A stretch of 48,177 nucleotides of DNA from the NCBI RefSeq assembly GCF_009795805.1, contig NZ_WTEY01000014.1, forward strand, positions 1-48,177. The letters run 5' to 3'. Both the position numbers and the translations under genes were made by a program. Positions 40,330 through 48,177 of the stretch are shown piece after piece (positions within the stretch are counted from its first letter, which is position 1; each line of letters opens with the position of its first letter). Source of the DNA: Gilliamella sp. Pra-s52. GTDB lineage: Bacteria > Pseudomonadota > Gammaproteobacteria > Enterobacterales > Orbaceae. Below the pieces are notes generated by a model. That model had not been told where the DNA came from and searched no databases. It worked only from the letters and a program-made list of their open reading frames with translations.

Positions 40330-41325
40330 TTATTGCCATTTACGGTGATAAGCGCCTAATGTTGTTTGTGTGCCTTCTGACACCGAACCGAGCGTATCCA
40401 TCCAACGTTGTTCGGCTTGGAACGATTGCGGATTGGCTTTATAGCGATCGATGGCTTGTCGCCACACTTTAGTGACTTGCTCAACATAAGCAGGACTACG
40501 CTGACGGCCTTCTATTTTGACCGATGCAATATTTGCGGCAAACAGTTCAGGCAATAGCTCAATGGTATTTAAACTTGTTGGTTCTTCAATAGGGTGATAA
40601 AGCTCCTGACCAACAAAATAGCGTCCTTTACATAGCGTTGGGTAACCTGCATTTTCGCCTTTTTTATGGCAATCAATTAACACATTATTCAGTCTTGATT
40701 CCAGTCCTTTTTCGGTCTCTTCCCAACGAACAAATTTGGCAGGCGAACATGCGCCAACGGTATTAGGGGATTCGCCAGTCAAATAGGATGACAAATAGCA
40801 TCGCCCCTCGGCCATAATACACAAGCTACCAAAAGCAAACACCTCGAGCGGAACCGGTGACACTTGTGACAACTGTTTAACTTGATGCATTGAAAGCACA
40901 CGCGGCAAAACAATACGATGGACTTGAAAGTTATTATGATAAAACTTAATCGACTCCTCATTGGTCGATGACGCCTGCACAGAAACATGACGCTCAAGAT
41001 GGGGGTACTTTTCAGCCGCATAATCAAGCATAGCAAGATCAGCAATAATTAATGCATCAGCACCAATATTGGCCGCAGTATCAACTGCATATTGCCAACG
41101 TTCAAAATTATCGGGGTGGGCAAAGGTATTAATGGCAATATGTAGCTTTTTGCCACGTTTATGCACATAATCCGATGCCTCAATCAAACGCTTCTCGTTA
41201 AAATTCAAACCAGCAAAATGACGGGCATTGGTATCGTCTTTCAAACCAATATAAACAGCATCAGCACCATTATCAATGGCGACTTTTAGTGATGGTAAAG
41301 ATCCTGCTGGACAAAGAAGTTCCAT
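40330..41325 (-). CDS. ubiU: UbiU, Fe-S subunit of O2-independent ubiquinone hydroxylation
   Basis: This 331-residue U32-family protein (E. coli YhbU) begins M-E-L-L-C-P-A-G-S. Cysteines at 169, 176, 193 and 232 match the 4Fe-4S ligands of E. coli UbiU. It forms a complex with UbiV. A good AGGAAT site lies before the ATG. It is the first gene of ubiU-ubiV-csdA-csdE. ubiT, the usual third partner, is not in the window. No FNR box was recognised in the 180 bp upstream. Confidence 0.95.
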   Translation of the reverse strand: MELLCPAGSLPSLKVAIDNGADAVYIGLKDDTNARHFAGLNFNEKRLIEASDYVHKRGKKLHIAINTFAHPDNFERWQYAVDTAANIGADALIIADLAMLDYAAEKYPHLERHVSVQASSTNEESIKFYHNNFQVHRIVLPRVLSMHQVKQLSQVSPVPLEVFAFGSLCIMAEGRCYLSSYLTGESPNTVGACSPAKFVRWEETEKGLESRLNNVLIDCHKKGENAGYPTLCKGRYFVGQELYHPIEEPTSLNTIELLPELFAANIASVKIEGRQRSPAYVEQVTKVWRQAIDRYKANPQSFQAEQRWMDTLGSVSEGTQTTLGAYHRKWQ

Positions 41326-41507
41326 AATTATTCCTAACTTAAATTTGGTCTTTTATACGCTGTGTATTATGCAATAATTCTGAGTTTAATGCGAATGGAA
41401 AGCGGTTGTTATGTTTAAAAAATGGATAGTGTACTCTAACCACCGTCAAAAATATGACATGAGTAATTTAACTTTTTATAAATGGAGGAAAAAATACGGT
41501 GGGGTAT

Positions 41508-42222
41508 TTACAAATCCATCATCGCCACGGGAGGAATAAACCACGCCTTGCCGTCAGTTGATAGATTGGATAGTTTCGGTGTATTCGCATTGCTTTGTTC
41601 TGTGCTGGTTGTTTGAGCTTGCGCTTGTGCTTGTGCCACTCGTTGCCACCACAGTGAGGGTTTAATGCGTTGCGCTTTTTCTAGTTGCCAATTTTTTTTG
41701 ACATGTTCATGCGCTTCGTCTACTTTTTTCATCGCAATATCACGCTGATAATGCTGGGTGATGCCCCACTCATCTAATCCCACTTCAATCAGCGTTTTTT
41801 GTTGTTGTTTTTCTTCTTCAAATAAGTCATCAATTTCATTCCATTTGCTTAACGCTTCATCGGCATACCATTCACTTTCATATTTTACCAGTAAATGCCC
41901 TATCAACTCCGCCGTCCAGCTTCTGCGTAATCCTTCTTTTAAATCGCTATCCGTAAAAGTCGGCGGCGGTAGGTTCTTTTTCCGTTGGGTTGAATATATC
42001 AGTGTCCCTGTCAAAATTTGGTGTAGTGCCTTCATCGCTGGCGTGTAATCGGCTAAATCTAATTTCGCCACTCTATTCTTGCCAATCTTGTCTGATAATT
42101 CACCAACCGAGGCTTTTTCTTCTATCGTTTCAAACCCTGGCCAGTGCCATGGACTACGTCGTTTGATATGCGCTTGCGCATTGTCTTTTATATTCACCCA
42201 ACCTTGTATCGGCAGGCTTTAC
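41508..42222 (-). pseudogene. Orphan conserved region of the toxin family, both ends lost
   Basis: Similarity to the toxin at 44326-46242 begins abruptly at L-P-I-Q-G-W-V-N (its residue 120), right after an in-frame TAA. It ends at A-W-F-I-P-P-V-A-M-M-D-L followed by a stop, where toxin domains begin in the other copies. The first 119 residues and any toxin domain are missing. A start at 42197 (M-N-I-K-D-N, an alternative start codon, not ATG) gives an open 229-codon frame, but with no effector part. The usual H in F-I-H-P is P. It is the innermost remnant of the array. Confidence 0.8.
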
Positions 42223-42276
42223 TTATTATCTCCGAGTAACCTTAATTCACTAAAAACTATCATTTTGTATCATTTT

Positions 42277-43086
42277 TTAATCTGGCGAAAGTTTGGTTAT
42301 TAGTTTTGTTCTATTTTCTTGATTAACAAATGTGTAATAAGTCACTCCTCCATCAAAATATTGTACAATCTCTAGCTTATTTTCCCCTTTCCATTTATAT
42401 TCGACTTCAACTCTCAGATAATCATCTTCATAAATGTCCGAAAAATCTTCCCCTATTTTGATCTTTTTTCTAAATACGTTTGAAGGATCAAAGCTCATTG
42501 CTTCATATACATCCAATATTGTCATGTTTTGATAATAACAAGTATGAGTGGTCTCCATATCAACTTGTTTGTATTGAAGGCAATTTTCATTTCTTTTTAA
42601 ATTATTTATTTTGTTTTCATCTGTATTGACTAATTGTTTGTAGAAAATTAGATGTTGTTTATAAGGAATCATTAATTCATTATCATTAAGTAAAATGATC
42701 GTTGTATAACTGAATCCAATACACATTTCAGATAGATTTGATGAATCTATTAAAAAAAGTTCATCAAAATCATTTAACAATAAATTATATTTGTTTAATT
42801 CTTCATCATAATTTTCAAAAAAATTGATTTTTTTTAATTGATTATTGATGTTTTTTTTATTTCCTTCAAAACGTTTAAAATCACAACCTGAAATGCTAAT
42901 TTTTTGTTTATTACCAGTAATCAAATTGTCTAAAGCTCCGATGAACCAATCTTTTTCTTGTTTTTCTACATTAATTTTATCTTTCATTATCAAATAATAA
43001 TGATTTTTATTAGAATCAATATTAGAAGCATAAGCTAAAGGTGGTAATAAAATTAATAACAAAATGTTAAATAAAAAGTTTTTCAT
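42277..43086 (-). CDS. Secreted protein, candidate immunity protein to the M23 toxin
   Basis: This 269-residue protein has a clear signal peptide (M-K-N-F-L-F-N-I-L-L-L-I-L-L, cleavage likely after A-Y-A-S). The mature part is AT-rich in codon use, with many Asn, Lys and Ile. Cys residues at about 68, 121 and beyond could form periplasmic disulfides. I recognise no family. It starts 16 bp after the M23 toxin fragment, the same place as the two other small secreted proteins in the array. The proposed role, blocking the peptidase in the periplasm, is inference from position and export. Confidence 0.6.
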   Translation of the reverse strand: MKNFLFNILLLILLPPLAYASNIDSNKNHYYLIMKDKINVEKQEKDWFIGALDNLITGNKQKISISGCDFKRFEGNKKNINNQLKKINFFENYDEELNKYNLLLNDFDELFLIDSSNLSEMCIGFSYTTIILLNDNELMIPYKQHLIFYKQLVNTDENKINNLKRNENCLQYKQVDMETTHTCYYQNMTILDVYEAMSFDPSNVFRKKIKIGEDFSDIYEDDYLRVEVEYKWKGENKLEIVQYFDGGVTYYTFVNQENRTKLITKLSPD

Positions 43087-43102
43087 CTTTAACTCCTAAT
43101 TA

Positions 43103-43776
43103 CTAAAGTTCCACCCCAAAAGTACTTTGATACCCTTCTTTTAACAATTCCAAAGGATCTATTAAATCTGAACGTCTTTGGTAAGGTAAGTTTGCTCTAT
43201 CAGTCAACGGTTTTTTCAAATCTAGGCCACCTTTTCCTGAATAATACTCTAAATGTAACATGTAAATGACTTTTCCGTTTTTGACAACTTCCGGTTTACC
43301 AGCTTTTATTAATTTTCCTGTTTTTGCAAGTACAGTACCTTGTTTAACAACATCACCAACTTTAACTTTAATACTATCGTGATCTACTTCACCATAACGA
43401 ATAATAAATTGACGCCCACTGCTCGTTTTATGTCTTATTGTTATTTGATCGGTTTCTGAATAAAATCCGCTAATTTGTAGCACAACACCATCACATACTG
43501 CGACAATCTCCGTATAAGGTTCTGTATATAAATCACGTCCCGCATGTTTCCTTTTACCTCCACTACGATTCGCTCAAAACATTGTTTGATTATCATTTTT
43601 AGTCCAATTAAATCTTTTACCAAATTGCATATCAAAATTGTTTATTGGTTTTACTTTTAATGGGAAAATAATTTCAGTACTTCTAATATTAAAATAATCC
43701 ATCATTGCCACGGGATGAATAAACCACGCCTTGCCGTCAGTTGATAGATTGGATAGTTTCGGAGTATTAGTATTGT
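43103..43776 (-). pseudogene. Truncated toxin: M23 peptidase cassette with an in-frame stop
   Basis: The frame opens without a start codon at the conserved T-P-K-L-S-N-L-S-T-D-G segment and passes W-F-I-H-P-V-A-M-M-D-Y-F. It is then interrupted by one TGA at 43576-43574. It continues in the same frame A-N-R-S-G-G-K-R-K-H-A-G-R-D-L-Y, the M23 zinc motif HxxxD. V-K-V-G-D-V-V-K-Q-G and M-L-H-L-E-Y-Y-S-G, the second zinc site, follow. The C-terminus L-I-D-P-L-E is typical. M23 enzymes cut peptidoglycan cross-links. F-TGA-A-N-R suggests a GGA to TGA change (F-G-A-N-R). It appears to be dead, or an orphan cassette usable by recombination. Confidence 0.82.
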
Positions 43777-44342
43777 AGTACTTTATCTATTAATTCAAAT
43801 TTGCCAGACTGAGGATTAATTTTATATTTATTCCAATTATCAGCTGTTGTGGATTCCAAATCATAAGTGAAATATAACATCCATAAATTATAATCATTCA
43901 AATAATATAATTTTTCTGTAGCTAAACTGTCATTAGGATCATTGATATATTCATAACATATTATAGAATCTACTCTTTCATTATTTTTATAAGAGATTAA
44001 TTCTATTTCTATAAAAAATGGATTGTTAGTTTGTTCTTTTTTCAATTTTAATTCAATGTTATTTTTTAGTTTGGAAATTGTTATTTCATCATTAGTTAGA
44101 TTATTAAATTGAAGATAATAATCTTTTTTTATTTTTGAAATTGCACATCGTTCAGAGACATCTTTTTTACAAGTTTTATTTATAGATAACATAAACTCTT
44201 TACTTGATATCAATTTTTCCCCGCGAAAATTATCATATGCTAAAGAATCTTTGTCTATGTTCCCCGCATATACTATTTTAATATTGTAATCAGAAAATAT
44301 TGTTATCAATAACAATATTAGGATATTAATTAGATTTTTCAT
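43767..44342 (-). CDS. Secreted protein, candidate immunity protein to the LAS-type toxin
   Basis: This 191-residue protein has signal peptide M-K-N-L-I-N-I-L-I-L-L-L-I-T-I-F, with likely cleavage near V-Y-A-G. It contains two Cys around 58-66 (C-K-K-D-V-S-E-R-C) that may form a disulfide. No family was recognised. It overlaps the 3' end of the toxin gene by 17 bp, so the two are translationally coupled. Its last codons run directly into the orphan M23 cassette (the stop TAA lies within that cassette's repeat), marking a recombination junction. Confidence 0.65.
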   Translation of the reverse strand: MKNLINILILLLITIFSDYNIKIVYAGNIDKDSLAYDNFRGEKLISSKEFMLSINKTCKKDVSERCAISKIKKDYYLQFNNLTNDEITISKLKNNIELKLKKEQTNNPFFIEIELISYKNNERVDSIICYEYINDPNDSLATEKLYYLNDYNLWMLYFTYDLESTTADNWNKYKINPQSGKFELIDKVLQY

Positions 44343-46242
44343 ATTGTTTTATTTCCTTTATAAAACTATCATCAAAGCCCGAATGTAAATGTGTATCATG
44401 GAGAGTTCTTCCTACTTCTTGCGTTGCATTATCAAATTTTTTCTTATGTTTTCCTGTTATCTGTTTATTAAAATGAAATTTATGCATGGCATTAATAAAC
44501 TTTTGTTCATCAACATCTTTTAAATAAAGAGTATCAATACTTTTACCGTTTACGTGCTCGGCACTAGGAAAACAGGATGCTTCAGCAAAACAACTTCCAG
44601 TTGTAGTTAACTGTAAACCTGTTTCAGCTAAAGCGCCTATAAAACCTGCCAAAACACTTGGTTCGGTATAGCGTCTTTTTGTGTTAGAAAAAATATATCT
44701 AACCACCACTTTGTCGTTAACATATTGAATTTTATCAGGCATTCTAACTAACTGAATGTCTTCATCCAATGCTCTATATAATCTCCAAATATAACCTTTA
44801 TCTTTGGAATGCCAGCCATACTCAGCAATATCTCCATTAGCATATTTAATTCTTTTCTGAGTATTCCCTTCGTTGACATTTTCCTTATATTCAATAATAT
44901 TAGGATCATTTCGATTTGGTGCATTTACTGTTATACCGTCTTTTTTCTTTTTAGTTGTATGCCAATCTACTATACATATTTCATGCTTATTATTATCTTT
45001 ATCATGATAAACGTATTTATATTTTTGTTCATAACCTTCTAATATTTCTTGTGGGATATGTTTTTCGATTTTTCCATTATGATAGATATGATAAGTAACG
45101 ATACCTGCTCGATCAGCTGCGCTATTAAAATAATCAATCATCGCCACCGGATGAATAAACCACGCTCTGCCATCAGTTGATAGATTGGATAGTTTAGGGG
45201 TATTGGCATTGCTTTGTTCTGTGCTGGTTGTTTGGTTTTGAGTTTGCGCCTGTGCCACTTGTTGCCACCACAGTGACGGTTTGATACGCTGCGCTTTTTC
45301 TAGTTGCCAGTTTGTTTTGACATGTTCATGTGCTTCGTCTACTTTTTGCATAGCAAAGTCACGCTGATAAGCGCGGGTTATACCTAGTTTATCTAACTCT
45401 ACTTCAATCAGTGCTTTTTGTTGTCGCTTTTCATCTTCAAACAAGTCATCCACTTCGTTCCATTTGCTTAACGCTTCATCGGCATACCATTCACTTTCAT
45501 ATCTTACCAGTAAATGCCCTATCTGCTCCGCTGTCCCACTTGTTCGTAACGCCGCTTTGAATTGTTCTTTGGTAAATGGATTCTTATTATTTATTTCTAA
45601 TAATTGTAAAAACTCTTTGACTTTATTTTTTCCCTTATCCGGTAGAGATTTCCATAAATAATGGTTATAGCCAGATTTCGCTAAGATTCGCAGTACCGTT
45701 AACATCGCTTCTGTACAATCTTCAATATCTAGCCTTGCACTTCGATTTTTACTAAGTTTCTTTGTTAATTCACTTATTGTTGCCTTTTCTTCTATCGTTT
45801 CAAACCCTGTCCAGTGCCATGGACTACGCCGTTTGATATGCGCTTGTGCATTGTCTTTTATATTCACCCAACCTTGTATTGGTAGCATTTGCTCATCAAG
45901 TGCCGTCACTTGTGCCCATTTGGTGTTTTCATCTTCTATCGCTATCAAACCTTCACGCGCTAATGAACTTAGGGATACGGTACGAGGATAACATACCGTA
46001 TTGCGTTTTTTTTCCTGAGGGGAAAGACTGCTGTTTAATGATAACGGAAATTTATTCCAGTAACTTATACTTGAAGTAAGTTGCCCATTTTGTCCATTAA
46101 GGTGTGATACCGCACTGGATTCTATCCAGTATGGTTTATTTTCAAGCATAAAACGAATCGTATAAAAACCCTCATGATTTGCAGGCTCAGAATCTACACT
46201 CAGCAGCGTAACATTTAGCACAAACCATAAATAATTCGCCAA
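44326..46242 (-). CDS. Modular toxin with C-terminal LAS-type metallopeptidase domain
   Basis: This 638-residue protein has residues 1-125 forming a beta-rich, SH3-like region (Y-W-I-E-S-S-A-V, W-A-Q-V, Q-G-W-V-N). Residues 126-345 are helical and conserved in the array (S-E-W-Y-A-D-E-A-L-S-K-W-N-E-V-D). W-F-I-H-P-V-A-M-I-D-Y-F lies at 361-372. A variable end carries H563-x6-D570 (E-H-V-N-G-K-S-I-D) and H618-x-H620, the zinc pattern of LAS peptidoglycan peptidases. There is no signal peptide. The start is TTG directly after an in-frame TAA with a poor ribosome site, so the N-terminus may be truncated. Activity is inferred. Confidence 0.65.
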   Translation of the reverse strand: MANYLWFVLNVTLLSVDSEPANHEGFYTIRFMLENKPYWIESSAVSHLNGQNGQLTSSISYWNKFPLSLNSSLSPQEKKRNTVCYPRTVSLSSLAREGLIAIEDENTKWAQVTALDEQMLPIQGWVNIKDNAQAHIKRRSPWHWTGFETIEEKATISELTKKLSKNRSARLDIEDCTEAMLTVLRILAKSGYNHYLWKSLPDKGKNKVKEFLQLLEINNKNPFTKEQFKAALRTSGTAEQIGHLLVRYESEWYADEALSKWNEVDDLFEDEKRQQKALIEVELDKLGITRAYQRDFAMQKVDEAHEHVKTNWQLEKAQRIKPSLWWQQVAQAQTQNQTTSTEQSNANTPKLSNLSTDGRAWFIHPVAMIDYFNSAADRAGIVTYHIYHNGKIEKHIPQEILEGYEQKYKYVYHDKDNNKHEICIVDWHTTKKKKDGITVNAPNRNDPNIIEYKENVNEGNTQKRIKYANGDIAEYGWHSKDKGYIWRLYRALDEDIQLVRMPDKIQYVNDKVVVRYIFSNTKRRYTEPSVLAGFIGALAETGLQLTTTGSCFAEASCFPSAEHVNGKSIDTLYLKDVDEQKFINAMHKFHFNKQITGKHKKKFDNATQEVGRTLHDTHLHSGFDDSFIKEIKQYEKSN

Positions 46243-46316
46243 TTATCCGAATATTTTTTCATCAACTATGACTGATGACGTAATTAAATTCAGGAATGAT
46301 AAAAATAAAATGTAAT

Positions 46317-46841
46317 TTAATTATTGTTGGTTTTTTCTTTAAGGTATCCATCTTGATTTAAATAATAATGCTTAATTGTTAAATTATTATCATATTCTGT
46401 TGTAACGGTAATGATAAAATCCTTTGAGATAGTAAAATATGTTTTTTCAATTAGATTTTCATTATTTCCTGGTTCGTACCATTCACCTTCAACGTATAAA
46501 TCTGATCGTATTTGATTATCTTTTATTGTCAATAAATAAAGTCTGTAAGGAAAATCACCACAATCCTGTGGTACCAAAATCATATTCATGTCATTTTTTG
46601 ATGGTAGAGGTATATAACGAAAATCTATTTCACAATTCCATGATGCCAAATCTTTAATCTTACAATTTTCATTATTGGTTAAATTATATTGTTTATTTTT
46701 ATGTGCTTTATTTAATGGTAAAGTATCTGTGCTTTTTTCAAAACAGAGATTTTTATTATTTTGTTGAATAGGGGGCTCTTGTGCATATGCAAAAAAAGGA
46801 ATTACACCGAATACTAAATAAATTATATAGTTATTTATCAT
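46317..46841 (-). CDS. Secreted protein, candidate immunity protein to the M15-type toxin
   Basis: This 174-residue protein has signal peptide M-I-N-N-Y-I-I-Y-L-V-F-G-V-I-P-F-F-A-Y-A with cleavage before Q-E. Four Cys in the mature part (N-L-C-F, N-C-K-I, W-N-C-E and Q-D-C-G) suggest two disulfides in the periplasm. No family was recognised. It begins 32 bp after the M15-type toxin gene. The periplasmic location fits protection against a peptidoglycan-cutting toxin arriving from sister cells. Confidence 0.62.
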   Translation of the reverse strand: MINNYIIYLVFGVIPFFAYAQEPPIQQNNKNLCFEKSTDTLPLNKAHKNKQYNLTNNENCKIKDLASWNCEIDFRYIPLPSKNDMNMILVPQDCGDFPYRLYLLTIKDNQIRSDLYVEGEWYEPGNNENLIEKTYFTISKDFIITVTTEYDNNLTIKHYYLNQDGYLKEKTNNN

Positions 46842-46873
46842 AATATATCCTAAAATTATTCATTAGCTATTTT

Positions 46874-48177
46874 TTACAATAATGAAGCCAATGGCTTATC
46901 ATTTAACGTTTCAGAATCTTTACAAAAATATTCATCTTTTAAATAAATTTGATCAAACTCTCTTACATCATAATGTACCCAACTCGTTGCTCCTTTTCTA
47001 GCTGATTCTAAATTAAACATATTTTCTTGACCGGCTAGCCAATCCCATTTTGCTCCTAAATATTTATTAAAAATATCTTTCCTCAACTTATTCATATCGT
47101 CGCATGATCTTGTCCTGACACCATTTTTATTAAAATGTATATCTAAAGCTTTTCCTTTATGGTTTGTAGTTCGTCTATTTGTTTGAAGATTTCGATCATA
47201 ACACCTATATCCTGATGAAATTTTTCTAAAACTATAAACTGAATTTTCTTTTTGTAAGTAAAATATTACGGCTTTTAATGCCCATAATAATGATCTGTGT
47301 ATACCAGGATACTCATACCTATGAGTTGCTTCTAATTTTACACCGTAGTACATATCTTTATGTCTACTTTTACCAAATCCATCACACAATCCACAGGGAC
47401 AAAACATTTGTTCGTCATCAGTAAGAGGTTTTTTTACCCATTCATTGCTTGGTAAATCATATTTATCAGAAAACTCATCTATAGCCTTTATCACATTCAT
47501 ATCCACAATACCCGTTTCATCGACTTGCATATAATCACGTTGAAACTGTTTGATCATATTTTCGGTTCTTTCAGTAAATTCATCTGTTGGCACATTGCCA
47601 CCAAATCCAGCAAGTCTGATATTAATTTCCCGAATAATTTCATCTTTATCACCCTTTTTGAAAAGGATATTGTTTCCTGCAAAATAATCCATCATTGCAA
47701 CCGGGTGAATAAACCACGCCTTGCCGTCAGTTGATAGATTGGACAGTTTAGGGGTATTAGTATTAGTATTAGCATCGCTTTGTTCTGTGCTAGTTGTTTG
47801 AGTTTGTGCTTGTGCCACTTGTTGCCACCACAGTGACGGTTTAATGCGTTGCGCTTTTTCTAGTTGCCAATTTTTTTTGACATGTTCATGCGCTTCATCT
47901 ACTTTTTTCATCGCAATATCACGCTGATAAAGCTCGGTGATTCTCCACTCATCTAATCCCGCTTCAATCAGCGTTTTTTGTTGTTGTTTCTCTTCTTCAA
48001 ATAAGTCATCAATTTCATTCCATTTGCTTAATGCTTCATCGGCATACCATTCACTTTCATATTTTACCAGTAAATGCCCTATCAACTCCGCCGTCCCACT
48101 TGTTCGTAACGCCGCTTTGAATTGTTCTTTGGTAAATGGATTCTTATTATTTATTTCTAATAATTGTAAAAACTCTT
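46874..48177 (-). CDS. Modular toxin with peptidoglycan-binding and M15-like peptidase domains (5' end outside window)
   Basis: The frame runs off the window edge (partial). It shares K-N-P-F-T-K-E-Q-F and S-E-W-Y-A-D-E-A-L-S-K-W with the 638-residue toxin, then W-F-I-H-P-V-A-M-M-D-Y-F at about 47712-47680. The variable part has a PG_binding_1-like helix bundle (about 47670-47470) and C-P-C-G-L-C at 47401-47384. An M15-like domain follows: S-S-G-Y-R-C-Y-D-R-N, then N-H-K-G-K-A-L-D (zinc His near 47160, Asp near 47143) and S-W-V-H-Y-D-V near 46975. Prediction: D,D- or L,D-peptidase toxin acting on peptidoglycan. The spacing of His and Asp is one shorter than in classical M15. Confidence 0.72.
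   Translation of the reverse strand, partial: EFLQLLEINNKNPFTKEQFKAALRTSGTAELIGHLLVKYESEWYADEALSKWNEIDDLFEEEKQQQKTLIEAGLDEWRITELYQRDIAMKKVDEAHEHVKKNWQLEKAQRIKPSLWWQQVAQAQTQTTSTEQSDANTNTNTPKLSNLSTDGKAWFIHPVAMMDYFAGNNILFKKGDKDEIIREINIRLAGFGGNVPTDEFTERTENMIKQFQRDYMQVDETGIVDMNVIKAIDEFSDKYDLPSNEWVKKPLTDDEQMFCPCGLCDGFGKSRHKDMYYGVKLEATHRYEYPGIHRSLLWALKAVIFYLQKENSVYSFRKISSGYRCYDRNLQTNRRTTNHKGKALDIHFNKNGVRTRSCDDMNKLRKDIFNKYLGAKWDWLAGQENMFNLESARKGATSWVHYDVREFDQIYLKDEYFCKDSETLNDKPLASLL

Larger units (their letters stand above)
41508..48177 (-). repeat. Array of recombining toxin/immunity modules
   Basis: Four copies, whole or partial, of one conserved segment lie on the minus strand. All include or reach its end, P-K-L-S-N-L-S-T-D-G-x-A-W-F-I-(H/P)-P-V-A-M. 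The ends of the conserved DNA fall at about 41508-41560, 43684-43770, 45127-45210 and 47685-47770. Between them lie different toxin domains and small secreted proteins. The near-identical DNA of the conserved parts gives ready substrates for homologous recombination. Confidence 0.85.

Noticed and set aside
41340..41507. Possible mobile element end between ubiU and the toxin array
   Set aside because: AT-rich unique-looking sequence with TGACATGAGTAA and GGAGGAAAAAA; no inverted repeat or transposase fragment found.
43441..43635. Separate 64-codon frame on the minus strand within the M23 cassette
   Set aside because: It is an out-of-frame shadow; the in-frame reading shows the M23 motif around the TGA.

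Overview
The window looks like a chromosome segment of a low-GC gammaproteobacterium with Enterobacterales-like housekeeping genes. Examples are GrcA, Upp, AtpF and GntR, CsdA/CsdE, HscC and DolP, UbiU/UbiV, and an RF2 with the frameshift at codon 26. The AT-richness, heavy Asn/Lys/Ile use and shuffled gene order suggest an insect-gut Orbaceae relative (Gilliamella or Frischella type). This placement is inferred from general appearance; no 16S gene is present.

Left edge (1-950): the 3' end of an IS3-family insertion sequence abuts about 700 bp without a convincing gene. On the minus strand that stretch resembles domain I of a group II intron cut off by the IS. Then come grcA under an FNR-like site, divergent ung-gntR, and an unusual tandem duplication (3301-4756) of a DUF805 gene plus the 5' part of upp, followed by intact upp-uraA.

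The middle (6900-31600) is mostly core metabolism on the minus strand: prfB-lysS with a programmed +1 frameshift, sodA, a VanW-family gene, yfeJ, tRNA-Asn, and bioY under a BirA operator with an overlapping papain-like hydrolase gene. Next are mdtD-like/gloC, recC-yjjV, the eight-gene ATP synthase operon (no atpI), glmM and tyrA. xthA and xseA lie on the plus strand.

From 31700 to 41325 there is the specialised Hsp70 hscC convergent with ybeU-djlC, the BON lipoprotein dolP, and an operon ubiU-ubiV-csdA-csdE. That operon pairs the Fe-S enzymes of oxygen-independent ubiquinone hydroxylation with a cysteine desulfurase system.

The right end (41500-48177) is the most interesting part: a minus-strand array of modular antibacterial toxin genes. 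Each copy, whole or broken, shares a conserved region ending in a W-F-I-H-P-V-A-M motif. After that motif sit different C-terminal domains (M15-like, LAS-like and M23 metallopeptidases, all predicted peptidoglycan hydrolases). A small signal-peptide protein, the likely periplasmic immunity protein, follows each toxin domain. Two copies are broken: an M23 cassette without a start and with one in-frame TGA, and a conserved region that lost both ends. The layout suggests an effector/immunity locus evolving by recombination, probably delivered by a type VI secretion system, although no secretion gene lies in the window.
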